A stretch of DNA of 64,000 bases from Aplectana chamaeleonis (Eukaryota > Nematoda > Chromadorea > Rhabditida > Cosmocercidae), in the NCBI GenBank assembly GCA_029168955.1, contig JAPDOI010000066.1, forward strand, positions 399,501-463,500, written 5' to 3'. The position numbers and the translations under genes are program-made. The first letter of the stretch is position 1, and each line of letters opens with the position of its first letter. The notes under the pieces are model-generated. The model did no database searches. It saw only the letters and a program-made list of their open reading frames with translations, and was not told the origin of the DNA. Positions 1-11,906 of this stretch are shown piece after piece.

Positions 1-397
1 TACAAGGAACTGGACTATGATATTGTTTCAATCAAACGGGCTTGCTACAAAGGGGTCACATCAACGCAGAGGCACAGGGTGACGTAAGTCAGACCGGCGT
101 GAGAACAAACATCATCCAGAGGACTGATAGAAATCGTCCAAGTGCATCGGGCGAAAAAACAATTTTTGCCTTCCAATGCGCCATCGAAAGCTACCGATAA
201 GTATGATACATATTAGAGGCGATGGAAACCACATGATCTAACGGTTTGATCCTAGCGATCAACACCTTGATTTGTGAGCAACTCGGCTCACAAGAAGTAT
301 TTCTGATTCGAGATCCTGCACTACAACTTTTGCGTCCAGTAAGTTAAGTATTTGGAGAGTGATTATTGGTTGCCATTCCTCCTCTGAAGATTTTCAA

Positions 398-625
398 CAG
401 CTTGCTGCCAGCATTTGCGGACAACTAACGAATGTCATTGGTTAGATGTGGATTACGCGCTGGAATACCGGCGGTTAGTTACTGGTTAGCTGCTCGTTAC
501 CGGCGCGCAAGATGTCCAACCGAGTCGCGAGCAGCTTGCGGCCAGCATATACGGACAACTTACCAATTTCATTGGTTGGATGTCCGTAATGCGTTGAATA
601 CCAGCGGTGAGTTGCGCGTTAACTG
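398..625. repeat. Two-copy tandem duplication, about 134-bp period
   Basis: The block starting at 398 (cagcttgctgccagcat) recurs at 532 (cagcttgcggccagcat). Both copies continue through ggacaact, cattggtt and ataccrgcggt. Divergence is about 15-20 percent by eye. No function is apparent. Confidence 0.7.
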
Positions 626-957
626 TTCATAGGCGGCCGAATGATCCCTACGGAAATTTTTGAGCCAAGTGGGAAACATTTTTATACACACCCTAAAAAT
701 TCTCTGATGGGTGCCCTACGGCCCCTGTCAGAGTTGGTTCCAAAAATCACCGTGGCCAGCCCGGTCGATACGTATGAAAAAAATGGATGATGGAAGTTGC
801 AAAAAACACCCGGTGTATCCTTGTCTGTCTTACGCGGTCAATATGTATGAAATATGTGGAACGATATCATGGATATCATTCATTTCTTACCTTATATCAT
901 GTGAACATCGGTCGGGTCAGCCACATCGGGTGTTTTTCGCATCCCACCCAGGGGTGT

Positions 958-1065
958 GCGTTTTTCGTTTTTCGATTTTTCGGTTTTTTCGTTTTTCGCC
1001 CTTTTTGGCGAAAAAAATCAATATCGAAAAAAACGAAAAAGTTTAAATTTTTTTCGGTTTTTTTC
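958..1065. repeat. TTTTTCG heptamer low-complexity tract
   Basis: The sequence is built from TTTTTCG/CGAAAAA units, with an internal inverted pair around 1000-1012 (gcccttttt / ggcgaaaaa). A second tract of the same composition lies at 3058-3147. This looks like the subterminal sequence of a decayed element family. It gives spurious F/R-rich open frames on both strands. Confidence 0.7.
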
Positions 1066-1437
1066 GGTCTGAAATTTGCGGTTCTGATGCGACTTGCAGT
1101 CGATCCTTCGCTGCTTACAGATGTCTCCAGCAAGTTTGCACACGTCTCTGACTTTATTCCAGAATCAAGCAGAAGCAAACGTATGATCTGCACCTTGCAC
1201 GACGGTTCCTTCTACTACATCACTTTCGATTAAAAATTACATTGATGGAGCCGAAATTTTTGAATTTCCTGTTTTTCAACAGACTAAAACGACTCGGCGC
1301 ATCTTTTGAGCATGGCCATAACTTTCAGGAATAATTTTCCGAAAAACCAAAAATACACATTTCGACAGGCGGAAACATCACCAATATAATAACGCTAATC
1401 GATTCCGCATAGCAGATAACCTGCATAGGTAATTCGA

Positions 1438-2270
1438 AGGCAGCGTTCACGATAATCATTCTCGATGACTTTCCGCAGTGAAGTGATAGGCGAGAAGAAT
1501 TCTATGCTCTCAGTGACGAAAAAATGGTTTAAAAAGAGCTAGGAATGGCTAAATAATGGATGCAAACAGGCGTTCTGAGGTCACCGAAACTCCTCATGTC
1601 GCCTTTCCGCCCCTAGAACCTCGAGGTTGTGATAACATGAAGTACTCAAGTCAAGGAAATACTGATGAGCGAGCTAAACCGCTTGATTATCACTGTTATA
1701 ACTTTGACTTTAACTTTATTACGCGCCCTTGCAGAAGTGTAGAAACATAGAAAAGGCAAAAAAAAACATCGAAAACATCAAGGAATTTAAAAAATGACAA
1801 ATTTCGAAAGGAAAACGTAAAACAATTAATAGATCCTTGCTCGACAATGTAGGTAATTTTTGACAAGTGTTTTGAATTTAACAAGTTGATCGGTATCTGA
1901 ACAGTATGACTCATCTTCAAGTATTCCATGCCGGCTCTGAAGGTGAAGAAGCCGCGCCACAAAGAGGTGCGCGGCTGACGGAATTTAAGCTTGAACCTTT
2001 CTCTCCTAGTATTTGTTATATTTTGCTATGACTGAGCGCTCCGCTCTTTACTCCGCCCGGACTCATCCGAGCAAGATAAGCTTTAGCATCCTTCGTAGCG
2101 GCTGATTCCTCCACGCTCAAACGCTCAAAAGTCAACTTAATAAAGTGTGGCCCTCTTTTAGCAACAAAACACGGTTTCCGCGTTTTCTTCAAGCATGCCT
2201 TGCTGTATAGGGCACCAGAATTTCGGTAAACGAAAGAGATATCAAAGTGCAATCTATTGTGAACACTGCT
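1438..2270. mobile_element. TTAA-type non-autonomous DNA element, subfamily A (inserted copy, 833 bp)
   Basis: The left end is AGGCAGCGTTCACGATAATC and the right end is ATTGTGAACACTGCT followed by TTAA, so the termini are inverted. The left target is degenerate (TCGA in place of TTAA). The first 100 bp match the copy at 13758 (acagtgaa.tgataggcgagaa). The right half carries a segment resembling the 150-bp repeats at 19661, 30881 and 61237 (ggactcatccgagcaaga), so this copy probably contains another element. No transposase is encoded. Confidence 0.7.
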
Positions 2271-2274
2271 TTAA

Positions 2275-3229
2275 GTTCAGGAAAATTCGTTTTCGTTCAA
2301 GGTGTTCATGGAAAAGACGTGGAGAATCGCTCTTTGGAGGCCCATAATTTTCAAGCGGAAGTCAACCTAAATTTTCCTGCTCCCTCTATCGATCTATACC
2401 AAAAAAAGTGCGAATAAAAACTTTCTAGGCGAATGGCATCAAGTACAGATCCATCAAGCGAAACTGATTGAACGTAACCCTATGTAGACACCGCGACTCA
2501 ATGCATGTGGTTGCGTCGCGGCCATTACCGTCCAATAGCGCCGAGAGACTAAGCTACTGGTCAGTGTTGACCACGACGCAATCGCTCACACTGAAATTCA
2601 ACATGACAGCACAAAAAATTCACGCAAGAGTGTGCTATCCATCAAGAACTATTGATGTTCGTCTCTGTACAACGTTTGTTCCGTTTTGATCTATGACTTG
2701 CCCACGACTTTCAACTTCTGCGAATTCGGTATTTTTTTCATGAAATTGGGGACGACCTTCGAGCCCACAGTTTAGATCAAAAACGTGAAAAAACGTGGAT
2801 GTGATCGTTCAGAGAACCACCGCAGTTTTAAAACAAGAAGTTCACCACAAGAATTTAAGAAGGTGTTCAGCGCTAAAATTTTGCCAGGATTTGACGCTGC
2901 AACAAGGGTAAAATTCCTTACATTGATACGCTGATTGGGTATGCTTTTGTGTCACCAAGAAAACATAATTCTGTCATTATTCAAAGCACTTCGATTACGT
3001 TGCCTTGTTTTTCCAGTCCAAAATATGCAATTACGAAAATAAAATGTTTCAAAAGACAAAAAATTTTTCGGTTTTTTTCGGAATTTTTCGAATTCAAAAC
3101 CGAAAATTTTTCGTTTTTCGGTTTTTTCGGTTTCGAAGTTTTTCGCACATGCCTGATCCCACCTCATGCATGTTTTCCATGATTATCGACCGGGCTGGCT
3201 ACACCGATCATCCAACTATGACCGAGGCC
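2275..3229. other. No recognised gene; TTTTTCG tract at 3058-3147
   Basis: I see no gene in this AT-rich stretch. The CGAAAA/TTTTTCG tract at 3058-3147 resembles the one at 958-1065. Open frames of 71-82 codons on both strands over this tract are composition artefacts. Confidence 0.5.
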
Positions 3230-3231
3230 TA

Positions 3232-3852
3232 TAGTCTACAGCAATGGAAGTAGGACCTGGTGAGGTTGCGGACTCGTCCTAAAATACGGTAGTTTGTTAG
3301 TGATATCACTTCTTTTTCCGAACCAGCTGTGACAGATTGGTGAGTCTGTTTTCACCGATATGACTACATCTGTTGAAGCAATGAGAACAGATGAGAGTCG
3401 AAACAAAAACTCACCGAGAAATCGCAGTTATTTCGAAAGAATGAGTGATAACACAATCAGACTACAGTATGTTAGGAAGACTCCGCAACCTCACCAGGGG
3501 CCGTATGCTAGAATGCGCCGGCTGGGGGAGGGGCAGTGCAGTCGGCGCCTTTGAAGACGGCCGTTGCTCACAAGTTAGGACATGTCTATCGTGGTTGGTC
3601 ACAAGTCTAGACACGTGCGTCGTGCCCCATCGCTGTGCCCTAGCCGCCCCAGCTAGGAGATCGGAGCGGCTGGGGGCAGCGAGGAAGGCTGCTGGGGCAC
3701 GATATACGTGTCTTGACTTGTGACCAACCACTCTGGACGGGTCCTGTCTTGTGAGCAACGGCGATCATCAAAGGCGCCGGCTGCACTGCCCCCGCCCCAA
3801 CTTGCGCGTTCTTGCATACGGCCCCAGGTCCTACTTCCATTGCTGTAGACTA
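3232..3852. mobile_element. Palindromic TIR element with nested insertion
   Basis: The left end TAGTCTACAGCAATGGAAGT and the right end, its inverse (acttccattgctgtagacta), are both flanked by TA (3230-3231 and 3853-3854), consistent with a TA target duplication. The arms stay inverted-complementary through most of the element (for example cacaagtyaggac near 3580 and gtcctgtcttgtgagcaac near 3745). The left arm is interrupted at about 3260 by a second small element. There is no coding capacity. Confidence 0.75.
3261..3505. mobile_element. Small TIR element nested in the left arm of the 3232-3852 element
   Basis: The ends are TGAGGTTGCGGACTCGTCCT on the left and aggaagactccgcaacctca on the right. 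The undisturbed right arm of the host element reads straight through the corresponding site (ggccccaggtcc at 3823-3834), giving an internal empty-site control. The exact target duplication is ambiguous because CCTGG/CCAGG flanks both ends. Confidence 0.7.
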
Positions 3853-3910
3853 TACCTTTGCCCCCTTGAAAAAGCCCGCCATAGGCCGTAATTATCATTG
3901 CGTTAAACCT

Positions 3911-6073
3911 GGGGTGGTAGTAATTGGGTGTGTTAAACGCGAGTTAACAGGAGTTAAATTCGCGTTAAACGCGAGTTTAACCACACCAGATTGTAATGAT
4001 AACTCTTGATAGTTAAGAGAGAACTCGCTCTAGTTTCACTCTAACATCCCCCAGTGGTAGGCCTCTTATACACTTCCAATGAAAACGCCTCGAAAAAGCG
4101 ACAATTGTAACCTTTGTTACGAAAAATAGCCTTTTCAAAACATTTTCAGGTCTGTTTTTTCTCTAAAATTCCGCCATGTGGCATCCTCGCGGTAAGTTCG
4201 CGTTTAACATACTCTCGCAGACAGCACGGAAATAGTGCTGAAATGCGAGAGGAACTGGCGGTTAACGAAAAACTCCTCCCGAGAAGTTTTTGGATGCGGT
4301 TAGCAAGATACAGTAGGAACAGTTTTGACCATCTATACTGAGCGCAAGTACGAGTTTAATTAATGCAGGGGGTTAAGGAAGTTTGATAGCACTGTTAGCC
4401 ATTTTGATTCAGGACGTCAACCTATCTTCAAAACTGAAAGGTGTTCCAAGGGATAGTTTTTTAACGGCTTCGCCAGGGAAACGGGCGATGAGGGATCAAA
4501 AACAAGGCAGGGATCATTGCTGGAACACGTTGGCCGTCTTCTTTGGTGGTACTAATCAATCCCTCCCAATCAGCTGTTAATTTTTTGGCGAGCGCCGACA
4601 CTTCTCCCGCTTTTGTTTATTTTCTTCCGGAATTCATTCGCTTTGCTATTATCAGGTTAGTTTCATTTTCATAATTCATTGCATAGCACAGGCTATGAGG
4701 AGTATGTAGTGAACTATTTGTTTGCTCGCGTTTCGAAGGGGTTTCCACAACTTTTTTAGTGCAAAAAAGTGAAAATTTTCCAAGCCACTGATTTTCAAGT
4801 GATTTGATGCTTTAGTAATGATTAATCAGCGTTAGTCGGGGCGTATCGGGCGAGTTTTGTGGGAAAGAAATGCGAACTTGTTTCTGAACCAACTAAATTT
4901 GTTCTCCTTTTTCTGCAAGATTCTAATACTCCTCTTTCATTGCCAGATCAGTGCCATCGTGGCCTCTTATTTTTTTTTGAGGGTCCGCGACGCAGTTGCT
5001 TTGGTGCATTGGTAGAGCCACTCGAAGTGTTTCAAATTCTTACCTTGAAATATGTGTACAAAATCTTTTCCTTAAACGATGCGCATATGAGTGTGTAACA
5101 GTGTTTCTATATATTTTCAGCACTAACTGCGGGCGGGGGATTAGTTTCATTTTGAGAAGACGGCAAACACTTGACAAATTCAACTGCATCAATGACCGAA
5201 ACCACACCATTACCCCAATCTCGGACGCCAGACTTGAGTTGCACACTTCCAAAAAAAAACAATAGAATTCTTTTTCAAGAACGAAAATAGACTATCTAGT
5301 TTATCATCATTCTTTTAGGTTTTTAACTATCCATTTCAGTTGAATGCAGGACATTCTTTGAATTTATGCATTACTCGACGAGTTGCGGAATGTCTTTTTC
5401 GCACCTAGCGTTACCTTTTCAAGAACACCTTGTAAATAATTCATCCAGAAATTCTCAAATTTCCGTTCACTCAAAATTTCCTTCCGATAAATTTTTGTTT
5501 TTCAAAAAACCTTTTGTTTGAAAATATCAAAAAAAAGTTAACAAAGTTACTACAAATGCAAACTTTTGTCAGATCACACGCAATTGATTGATTGAGGCTA
5601 ATGATTAATCTAAGATGTCTTATTGAGAGTGGTCCTGAAAACTCACGGAGCTCACAAAAAATTACGAGAATTAGGATTTACAAGGAAAATTTAAAAAATT
5701 GCATTTTGATCGTGTTTCGAACAAGCAAAATATTACGAAGTTCCTTTTGAAAGCTCTTCCTAATGAATAAAATAAATAGCATCACTTGTATAATCTTTCC
5801 GATCCCTCGTCTTTCCACCGTAAACGTCGTTCGTGTCCAAGTGTAGAAAATACTTATGCGGACGAAGGTCACGCATAATGTATGTGTAAGCAAAGGGCAG
5901 CTTTCGTTAAACCGGCAACAAACCGTGGCACCTATTTCGCGGTTCGTAGCCGGCCAGGAGGTGGCGGTTAATACGTGTTAATTTGGCGGCTCCACTGCAT
6001 TTAATTCGCGGTATGTTGGCGGCTTGGAGGTGGCGGTTTATTCGCGGTTAACACACCATTTACTACCACCCCT
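3911..6073. mobile_element. 2.2-kb non-autonomous DNA element with GGGGTGGTAGTAA ends
   Basis: The left terminus GGGGTGGTAGTAATTGGGTG, followed by TGTTAA, is inverted at the right end (ttaacacaccatttactacc, followed by acccc). Subterminal DNA on both sides is rich in GCGGTTAA / CGCGTTAA motifs (3935-3975, 4190-4265, 5940-6050), which would suit repeated binding sites for a transposase. I found no transposase and no clear target duplication. A related pair of ends occurs at 16834 and 18296. The internal 1.9 kb is AT-rich and has no recognisable gene. Confidence 0.7.
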
Positions 6074-6951
6074 GAGTTTGCAGGCTTGGGTTGGGTTCTG
6101 CGCCAGAATCAGCGCGTTGGTGCATGCGCTAAACCCAACCCAAATCGACAAACCCAGGTCTAACCCAATGATGAATCCGGCCCCATGACTCAGTTCAGAG
6201 AACTCCACAGCAGCTACACAGACACAGATTCAAAAATGTCGTTAGAAGTACACCATCTGGTATGAATTATGTTGGGAGCGGCATTTGTGAACCGTTATCA
6301 TTCCCTTGACACTCGCGTGCAGGGTAAAGCCACGTGCTGTCGAATCGCTGCTCGCACTATATTCGAGCTTCTTTTGTATAAACGAGGAGCATTAGCAAGA
6401 TTTGGCTAAATGAATTTCCGACGCCCGTACATAGTCATCTCAGAATTCTATAGAAAGTTGCCAAAGAAGCATTTTTGCGAGTTCTATTTTGCAATGTATC
6501 TTGGCTTAATGGCAGCGAAACTCGATGGAATTTGATTTCATTCGGCATCAACCAGCATGAGTAACGCATACTGCGCATGAGTTTTGGAAGCTCAATTTTC
6601 GGATACAATTTTCAATGTTGAATAGTTAATAATCACATAATGTCACTAAATCGAATAGAAAACGATTTCGCGATGATTACACAAACTAGCGCTATTTCGT
6701 CAAAATATGGCTACGAATATGTTGTTATATCTTGTCACCCATTTTAGAAGACGAATTAACGAATTTTCGCCCTTGTTGAGCATACATGTGGTCTTGACAA
6801 GAATGAAGAAGGACGAAATTTATACGCTAGTTGAACACACTGAGACACTGGTGGGTAGGTTCCCGAAAGTGAAAATTTCCCCACCATTGTATGAGCAGCC
6901 AACGGCTCTGTGCCAAAATTCTTCATTTGATTTGCAATCGAAAGTAATCTA
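6074..6951. other. No recognised gene
   Basis: I see no gene here. A short block at about 6900-6945 (gctctgtgcc, then attcttcatttgattt and aatcg) recurs at 12290-12330, so at least part is interspersed repeat. Confidence 0.4.
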
Positions 6952-6954
6952 ATT

Positions 6955-7555
6955 GTTTTGCTTTGCTACGGATTAGTATGATTTGGAAATGAAACATTTG
7001 TCAGAAACTCGTTAAAAGAAGTGAAATGTCCTATGCTACTGATTTGGCATGAGAATAAACTCGAAAGAAGCGCTGAAAACTTAGTGAAATGATTCATCGT
7101 TGATTTGGCTGTGCACTTGTTTACTAAACAACAAAAATTGAGTGTGACATTGAAAAACCAAATCACGCACTTGTTACTGAGCATTCATGTATTCGTGTGA
7201 CAGCACTTCTCTTAGTTGACGACAATCGCATAAACACACTACGTGATGTTATTTCCACTTTCATGGGAGACACAACATAATTTTGCAAGGACCTGAGACT
7301 TGTTAACCTAAACTGCAAGCGTTAGGTTGATTTCAGAAGAAATGTGCGTGATTTGGTTTCTCAATCTCACACTCAATTTTTGTTGTTTAATAAGCAAGTG
7401 CACAGCCAAATCAACGATGAATCATTTCACTGAGTTTTTAGCGCTTCTTTCGAGTTTATTCCCATGCCAAATCAGTAGCATAAGACATTTCACTTCTTTT
7501 AACGAGTTTCTCACAAATGTTTCATTTCCAAATCATACTAATCCCTTCATTTTAG
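6955..7555. repeat. Large inverted repeat (about 220-bp arms, about 150-bp spacer)
   Basis: The left arm 6966-7185 is the near-perfect inverse of 7330-7553. For example, attagtatgatttggaaatg at 6974 pairs with catttccaaatcatactaat at 7525, and aatcatttcactgagttttt near 7420 pairs with the opposite strand near 7090. The two arms therefore encode the same artefactual peptide in opposite directions. A transcript would fold into a long hairpin. No terminal motif or target duplication was identified. Confidence 0.85.
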
Positions 7556-7745
7556 CAAAGGTTTCCTTTTACACCCTCACATATGATTTTTAAAATGTTC
7601 ATGCAGTTGTGTAGTAGACCCCTCTTGCATAACACTTGCCCACCCCTTCTAGCACCACCACAGTTCACACCCTTTTTCATGGTTTCCGAACCCAATAACG
7701 ACTAGATGAACAGATGAATCACAACCGCGTTTTCGATTTTCACTC
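7556..7745. mobile_element. Truncated end of a TTAA-type subfamily B element abutting the satellite array
   Basis: The segment tacaccctcacatatgattt, then catgcagttgtgtagtagacccctc.tgcataacacttgcc, matches the 5' part of the subfamily B element at 17027 (acaccctcagatatgaattt, catgtaattgtgtagaagacccctcctgtataacacgtgcc). The homology fades just before the 42-bp array begins. The array may have expanded inside or beside this element. Confidence 0.55.
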
Positions 7746-7749
7746 CCTT

Positions 7750-10700
7750 GCCGGTCCTCCCAGTTGGACCGAACACACGATCCGTAACGCTTGGCGTACT
7801 CGCAGTTGGGTCCCGCCCTCTTTCCCCGGCACTTGCCGCTTTTTAAGTCGAGTCCCACACACTTTCCCGAGCGCTTGGCACACTCCCAGTTGGGTCCCTC
7901 ACGCTTTGCTCGGCGCTTGGCGCACCCGAAGTTGCGTCCCGCACACGTTCCCCGACGCTTGGCGCGCTCCCAGTTGGGTCCCACACACTTTCCCCGGCGC
8001 TTGGCGCACTTCCAGTTGGGTCCCGCACACGTTCCCCGTCGCTTGGCGCACATTTAGTTGAGTCGCGAACACGTTCCCCGGCGCTTGGCGCACTTATAGT
8101 TCGGTCCCACACACGTTTTCGGTGCTTGGCGCACTTCTTGATGCGTCCCGCACACGTTCTCCGGCACTTGGCGCACTTCTGTTTGGGTCTCGCACACGTT
8201 CCCCGGCTCTCAGCGCACTTCTAGTTGCGACCCGCACACATTTCCTGACGCTCAGCGCACTTTTCTTGGGTCCTTCACACGTTACCCCGCGCTTGGCGCC
8301 CCTCTACTTGGGTCCTGCACACGTTCCCGGGCGCTTGGCGCACTTCTGTTTGGGTCCCGCGCACGTTTCCCGTTGCTTGGCGCACATAAATTTGGGTCCC
8401 CCACACCTTCCCGGCGCTTGACGCACTTCTAGATGCGTCCCGGATACATTTCCCGGCGCTTGGCACACTTATAGTTCGGTCCCACACAAGTTTTCGGTGC
8501 TTGGCGCACTTCTAGATGCGTCCCGCATACATTCCCCGGCGCTTGGCGCACTTATAGTTCGGTCCCACACACGTTTTCGGTGCTTGGCGCACTTCTAGAT
8601 GCGTCCCGCATACATTCCCCGGCGCTTGGCGCACTTATAGTTCGGTCCCACACACGTTTTCGGTGCTTGGCGCACTTCTGCTTGGGTTCTGCATACAGTT
8701 CCCGGCGCTTGGCGCACTTATAGTTCGGTCCCACACACGTTTTCGGTGCTTGGCGCACTTCTTGATGCGTCCCGCACACGTTCTCCGGCACTTGGCTCAC
8801 TTCTGTTTGGGTCTCGCACACGTTCCCCGGCGCTCAGCGCACTTCTAGATGCGTCCCGCATACATTCCCCGGCGCTTGGCGCACTTATATTTCGGTCCCA
8901 CACACGTTTTCGGTGCTTGGTGCACTTCTTGATGCGTACCGCACACGTTCTCCGGCACTTGGCGCACTTCTGTTTGGGTCTCGCACACGTTCCCCGGCGC
9001 TCAGCGCACTTCTAGTTGCGACCCGCACACATTTCCTGGCGCTCAGCGCACTTCTCTTGGGTCCTGCACACGTTCCCCGGCGCTTGGCGCCCCTCTACTT
9101 GGGTCCTGCACACGTTCCCCGGCGCTTGGCGCACTTCTGTTTGGGTCCCGCGCACGTTTCCCGTCGCTTGGCGCACATAAATTTGGGTCCCCCACACCTT
9201 CCCGGCGCTTGACGCACTTCTAGATGCGTCCCGGATACATTCCCCGGCGCTTGGCGCACTTATAGTTCGGTCCCGCACACATTCTTTGGCGCTTGGCGCA
9301 CTTCCAGTTGGGTCCCGTTCACTTTCCCCGGCGCTTGGCGCACTCCCAGTTGGGTCACGAATACGTTCCCCGGCGCATGGAGCACTTCCATTTGGGTCCC
9401 GCACGCTTTCCTCGGCGCTTGGCGTACCCAAAGTTGGGTCCCGCACACGTTCTCCGTCGCTTGGCGCACATTTAATTGAGTCGCGAACCCGTTCCCCCTG
9501 CGCTTGGCGCACTTCTGCTTGGGTTCTGCATACATTCCCCGGCGCTTGGCGCACTTATAGTTCGGTCCCACACACGTTTTCGGTGCTTGGCGCGCTTCTT
9601 GATGCGTCCCGTTCACTTTCCCCGGCGCTTGGCGCACTCCCAGTTGGGTCACGAATACGTTCCCCGGCGCATGGAGCACTTCCATTTGGGTCCCGCACGC
9701 TTTCCTCGGCGCTTGGCGTACCCAAAGTTGGGTCCCGCACACGTTCCCCGTCGCTTGGCGCACATTTAGTTGAGTCGCGAACCCGTTCCCGCTGCGCTTG
9801 GCGCACTTCTGCTTGGGTTCTGCATACATTCCCCGGCGCTTGGCGCACTTATAGTTCGGTCCCACACACGTTTTCGGTGCTTGGCGCACTTCTTGATGCG
9901 TCCCGCACACGTTCTCCGGCACTTGGCGCACTTCTGTTTGGGTCCCGCACACGTTCTCCGGCACTTGGCGCACTTCTGTTTGGGTCTCGCACACGTTCCC
10001 CGGCGCTCAGCGCACTTCTAGTTGCGACCCGCACACATTTCCTGGCGCTCAGCGCACTTTTCTTGGGTCCTGCACACGTCCCCGGCGCTTGGCGCCCCTC
10101 TACTTGGGTCCTGCACACGTTCCCCGGCGCTTGACGCACTTTTGTTTGGGTCCCGCACACGTTCTGTGGGGTTTGGCACACTTCCAGTTGGGCACCGCAC
10201 ACGTTCTCCGGCGCTTGGCGCACCCCTAGTTGGGTACCGTAAACGTTGCCCGGCGCTTGGCGCACTTCTACTTGGGTTCTGCACCCCTTCTCGGCGCTTA
10301 GTGCACTTCTAGATGGATCCCACACACGTTCTCCGGCACTTGGCGCACTTCTGTTTGGGTCTCGCACACGTTCCCCGGCGCTCAGCGCACTTCTAGTTGC
10401 GACCCGCACACATTTCCTGGCGCTCAGCGCACTTTTGGGTCCTGCACACGTCCCCGGCGCTTGGCGCCCCTCTACTTGGGTCCTGCACAAGTTCCCCGGC
10501 GCTTGACGCACTTTTGTTTGGGTCCCGCACACGTTCTGTGAGGTTTGGCACACTTCCAGTTGGGCACCGCACACGTTCTCCGGCGCTTGGCGCACCCCTA
10601 GTTGGGTACCGTAAACGTTGCCCGGCGCTCAGCACAGTTCTAGTAGGGTCCCGCATACGTTGCCCGTCACTTGGCGCACATCTACTTGGATCCTGCACAC

Positions 10701-11570
10701 GTTCCCCGGCGCTTGGCGCACCTCTACTTGGGTACTGCACACGTTCCCCGGCGCTTGGCGCACTTCTACTTGGGTTCTGCAACCCTTCCCGGCGCTTAGT
10801 GCACTTCTAGATGGGTCCCACACACGTTCTCCGGCACTTGGCGCACTTCTGTTTGGGTCCCGCGCACGTTTCCCGTCGCTTGGCGCACATAAATCTGGGT
10901 CCCGCACACCTTCCCGGCGCTTGACGCACTTACAATTCGGTCCCACACACGTTTTCGGTGCTTCGCGCACTTCTGGATGCGTCCCGCATACATTCCAAGG
11001 CGCTTGGCGCCTTGGAGTTTGGTCCCACACACGTTTTCGGTGCTTGGCGCACTTCTAGTTGGGTCCCGCACACGTTCTCCGGCGCTTGGCGCACTTCTAC
11101 TTGGTTTCTGCACACGTTCCTCGGCGCTTGGCGCACTTCTGTTTGGGTCCCGCGCACGTTTCTCGTCGCTTAGCGTACATAAATTTGGGTCCCGCACACC
11201 TTCCCGGCGCTTGACGCACTTCTAGATGCGTCCCGGATACAATCCCCGGCGCTTAGCGCACTTATAGTTCGGTCCCACACAAGTTTTCGGTGCTTGGCGC
11301 ACTTCTAGTTGGGTTCCGCACACGTTCTCCGGCACTTGGCGCACTTCTGTCTGGGTCTCGCACACGTTCCCTGGCGCTCAGCGCACTTCTAGTTGCGACC
11401 CACACACATTTCCCGGCGCTCAGCGCACTTTTCTTGGGTCCTGCACACGTTTCCCGGCGCTTGGCGCACCTCTACTTGGGTCCTGCACACGTTCCCCGGC
11501 GCGTGGCGCACTTATAGCTGGGTTCCGCACACGTTCCCGAAGTTTCGCGCACTTCTAGATGCGTCCCGCA
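7750..11570. repeat. 42-bp satellite array 1 (about 3.8 kb, roughly 90 monomers)
   Basis: The tandem monomer has the core CTTGGCGCAC, then about 6 variable bases, TGGGTCCCGCACAC and GTTCCCCGGCG. Its 42-bp period equals 14 codons, so several frames on both strands stay open and give repetitive peptides (RRLAHSQLGPTHFP-type on +, CAKRRGTCAGPNWK-type on -). Higher-order structure is visible: the block at about 9305-9598 recurs at 9599-9892 with a 294-bp shift (7 monomers), and another block recurs with a shift of about 375 bp (10022 and 10397). Some monomers have lost a base, which breaks any single long frame. I annotate this as satellite DNA; protein-coding function is not supported. Confidence 0.9.
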
Positions 11571-11713
11571 ATAAACGGTGTGCATACGGTTCCTGATGGA
11601 CGTAAAGCAGACCTACCCTAACGCTTGCAATCAATTCACTCTTATCACAATACCACTCCATTTCTCTCAATTGGCCAACCATGTTTGTTATCATTCAAAA
11701 GTTTCACCGGACT

Positions 11714-11906
<193 letters not shown>

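Larger units (their letters stand above)
1..1436. other. No recognised gene; short direct duplication and TTTTTCG-rich tract
   Basis: I see no recognisable gene here. A direct duplication of roughly 90 bp with a 134-bp offset (398-482 and 532-620) shares the block reading cagcttg.ggccagcat followed by ggacaact. A low-complexity TTTTTCG heptamer tract occupies 958-1065. Open frames at 787-1233 and 432-632 run through these repeats and match no family I know, so I do not call them genes. Confidence 0.5.

Noticed and set aside
787..1233. 148-codon open frame as a gene
   Set aside because: It runs through the TTTTTCG low-complexity tract and has no recognisable domain.
7649..11570. Many open frames over satellite array 1 (up to 282 codons, Cys/Arg- or Leu/Arg-rich) as a repeat-protein gene family
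   Set aside because: The 42-bp period keeps several frames open on both strands at once, frames break where monomers lose a base, and no start context, signal peptide or splice pattern supports a gene.
7750..11570. Possible CRISPR array (regular repeats)
   Set aside because: Units are contiguous 42-bp monomers with gradual divergence and no unique spacers, in a nematode genome.
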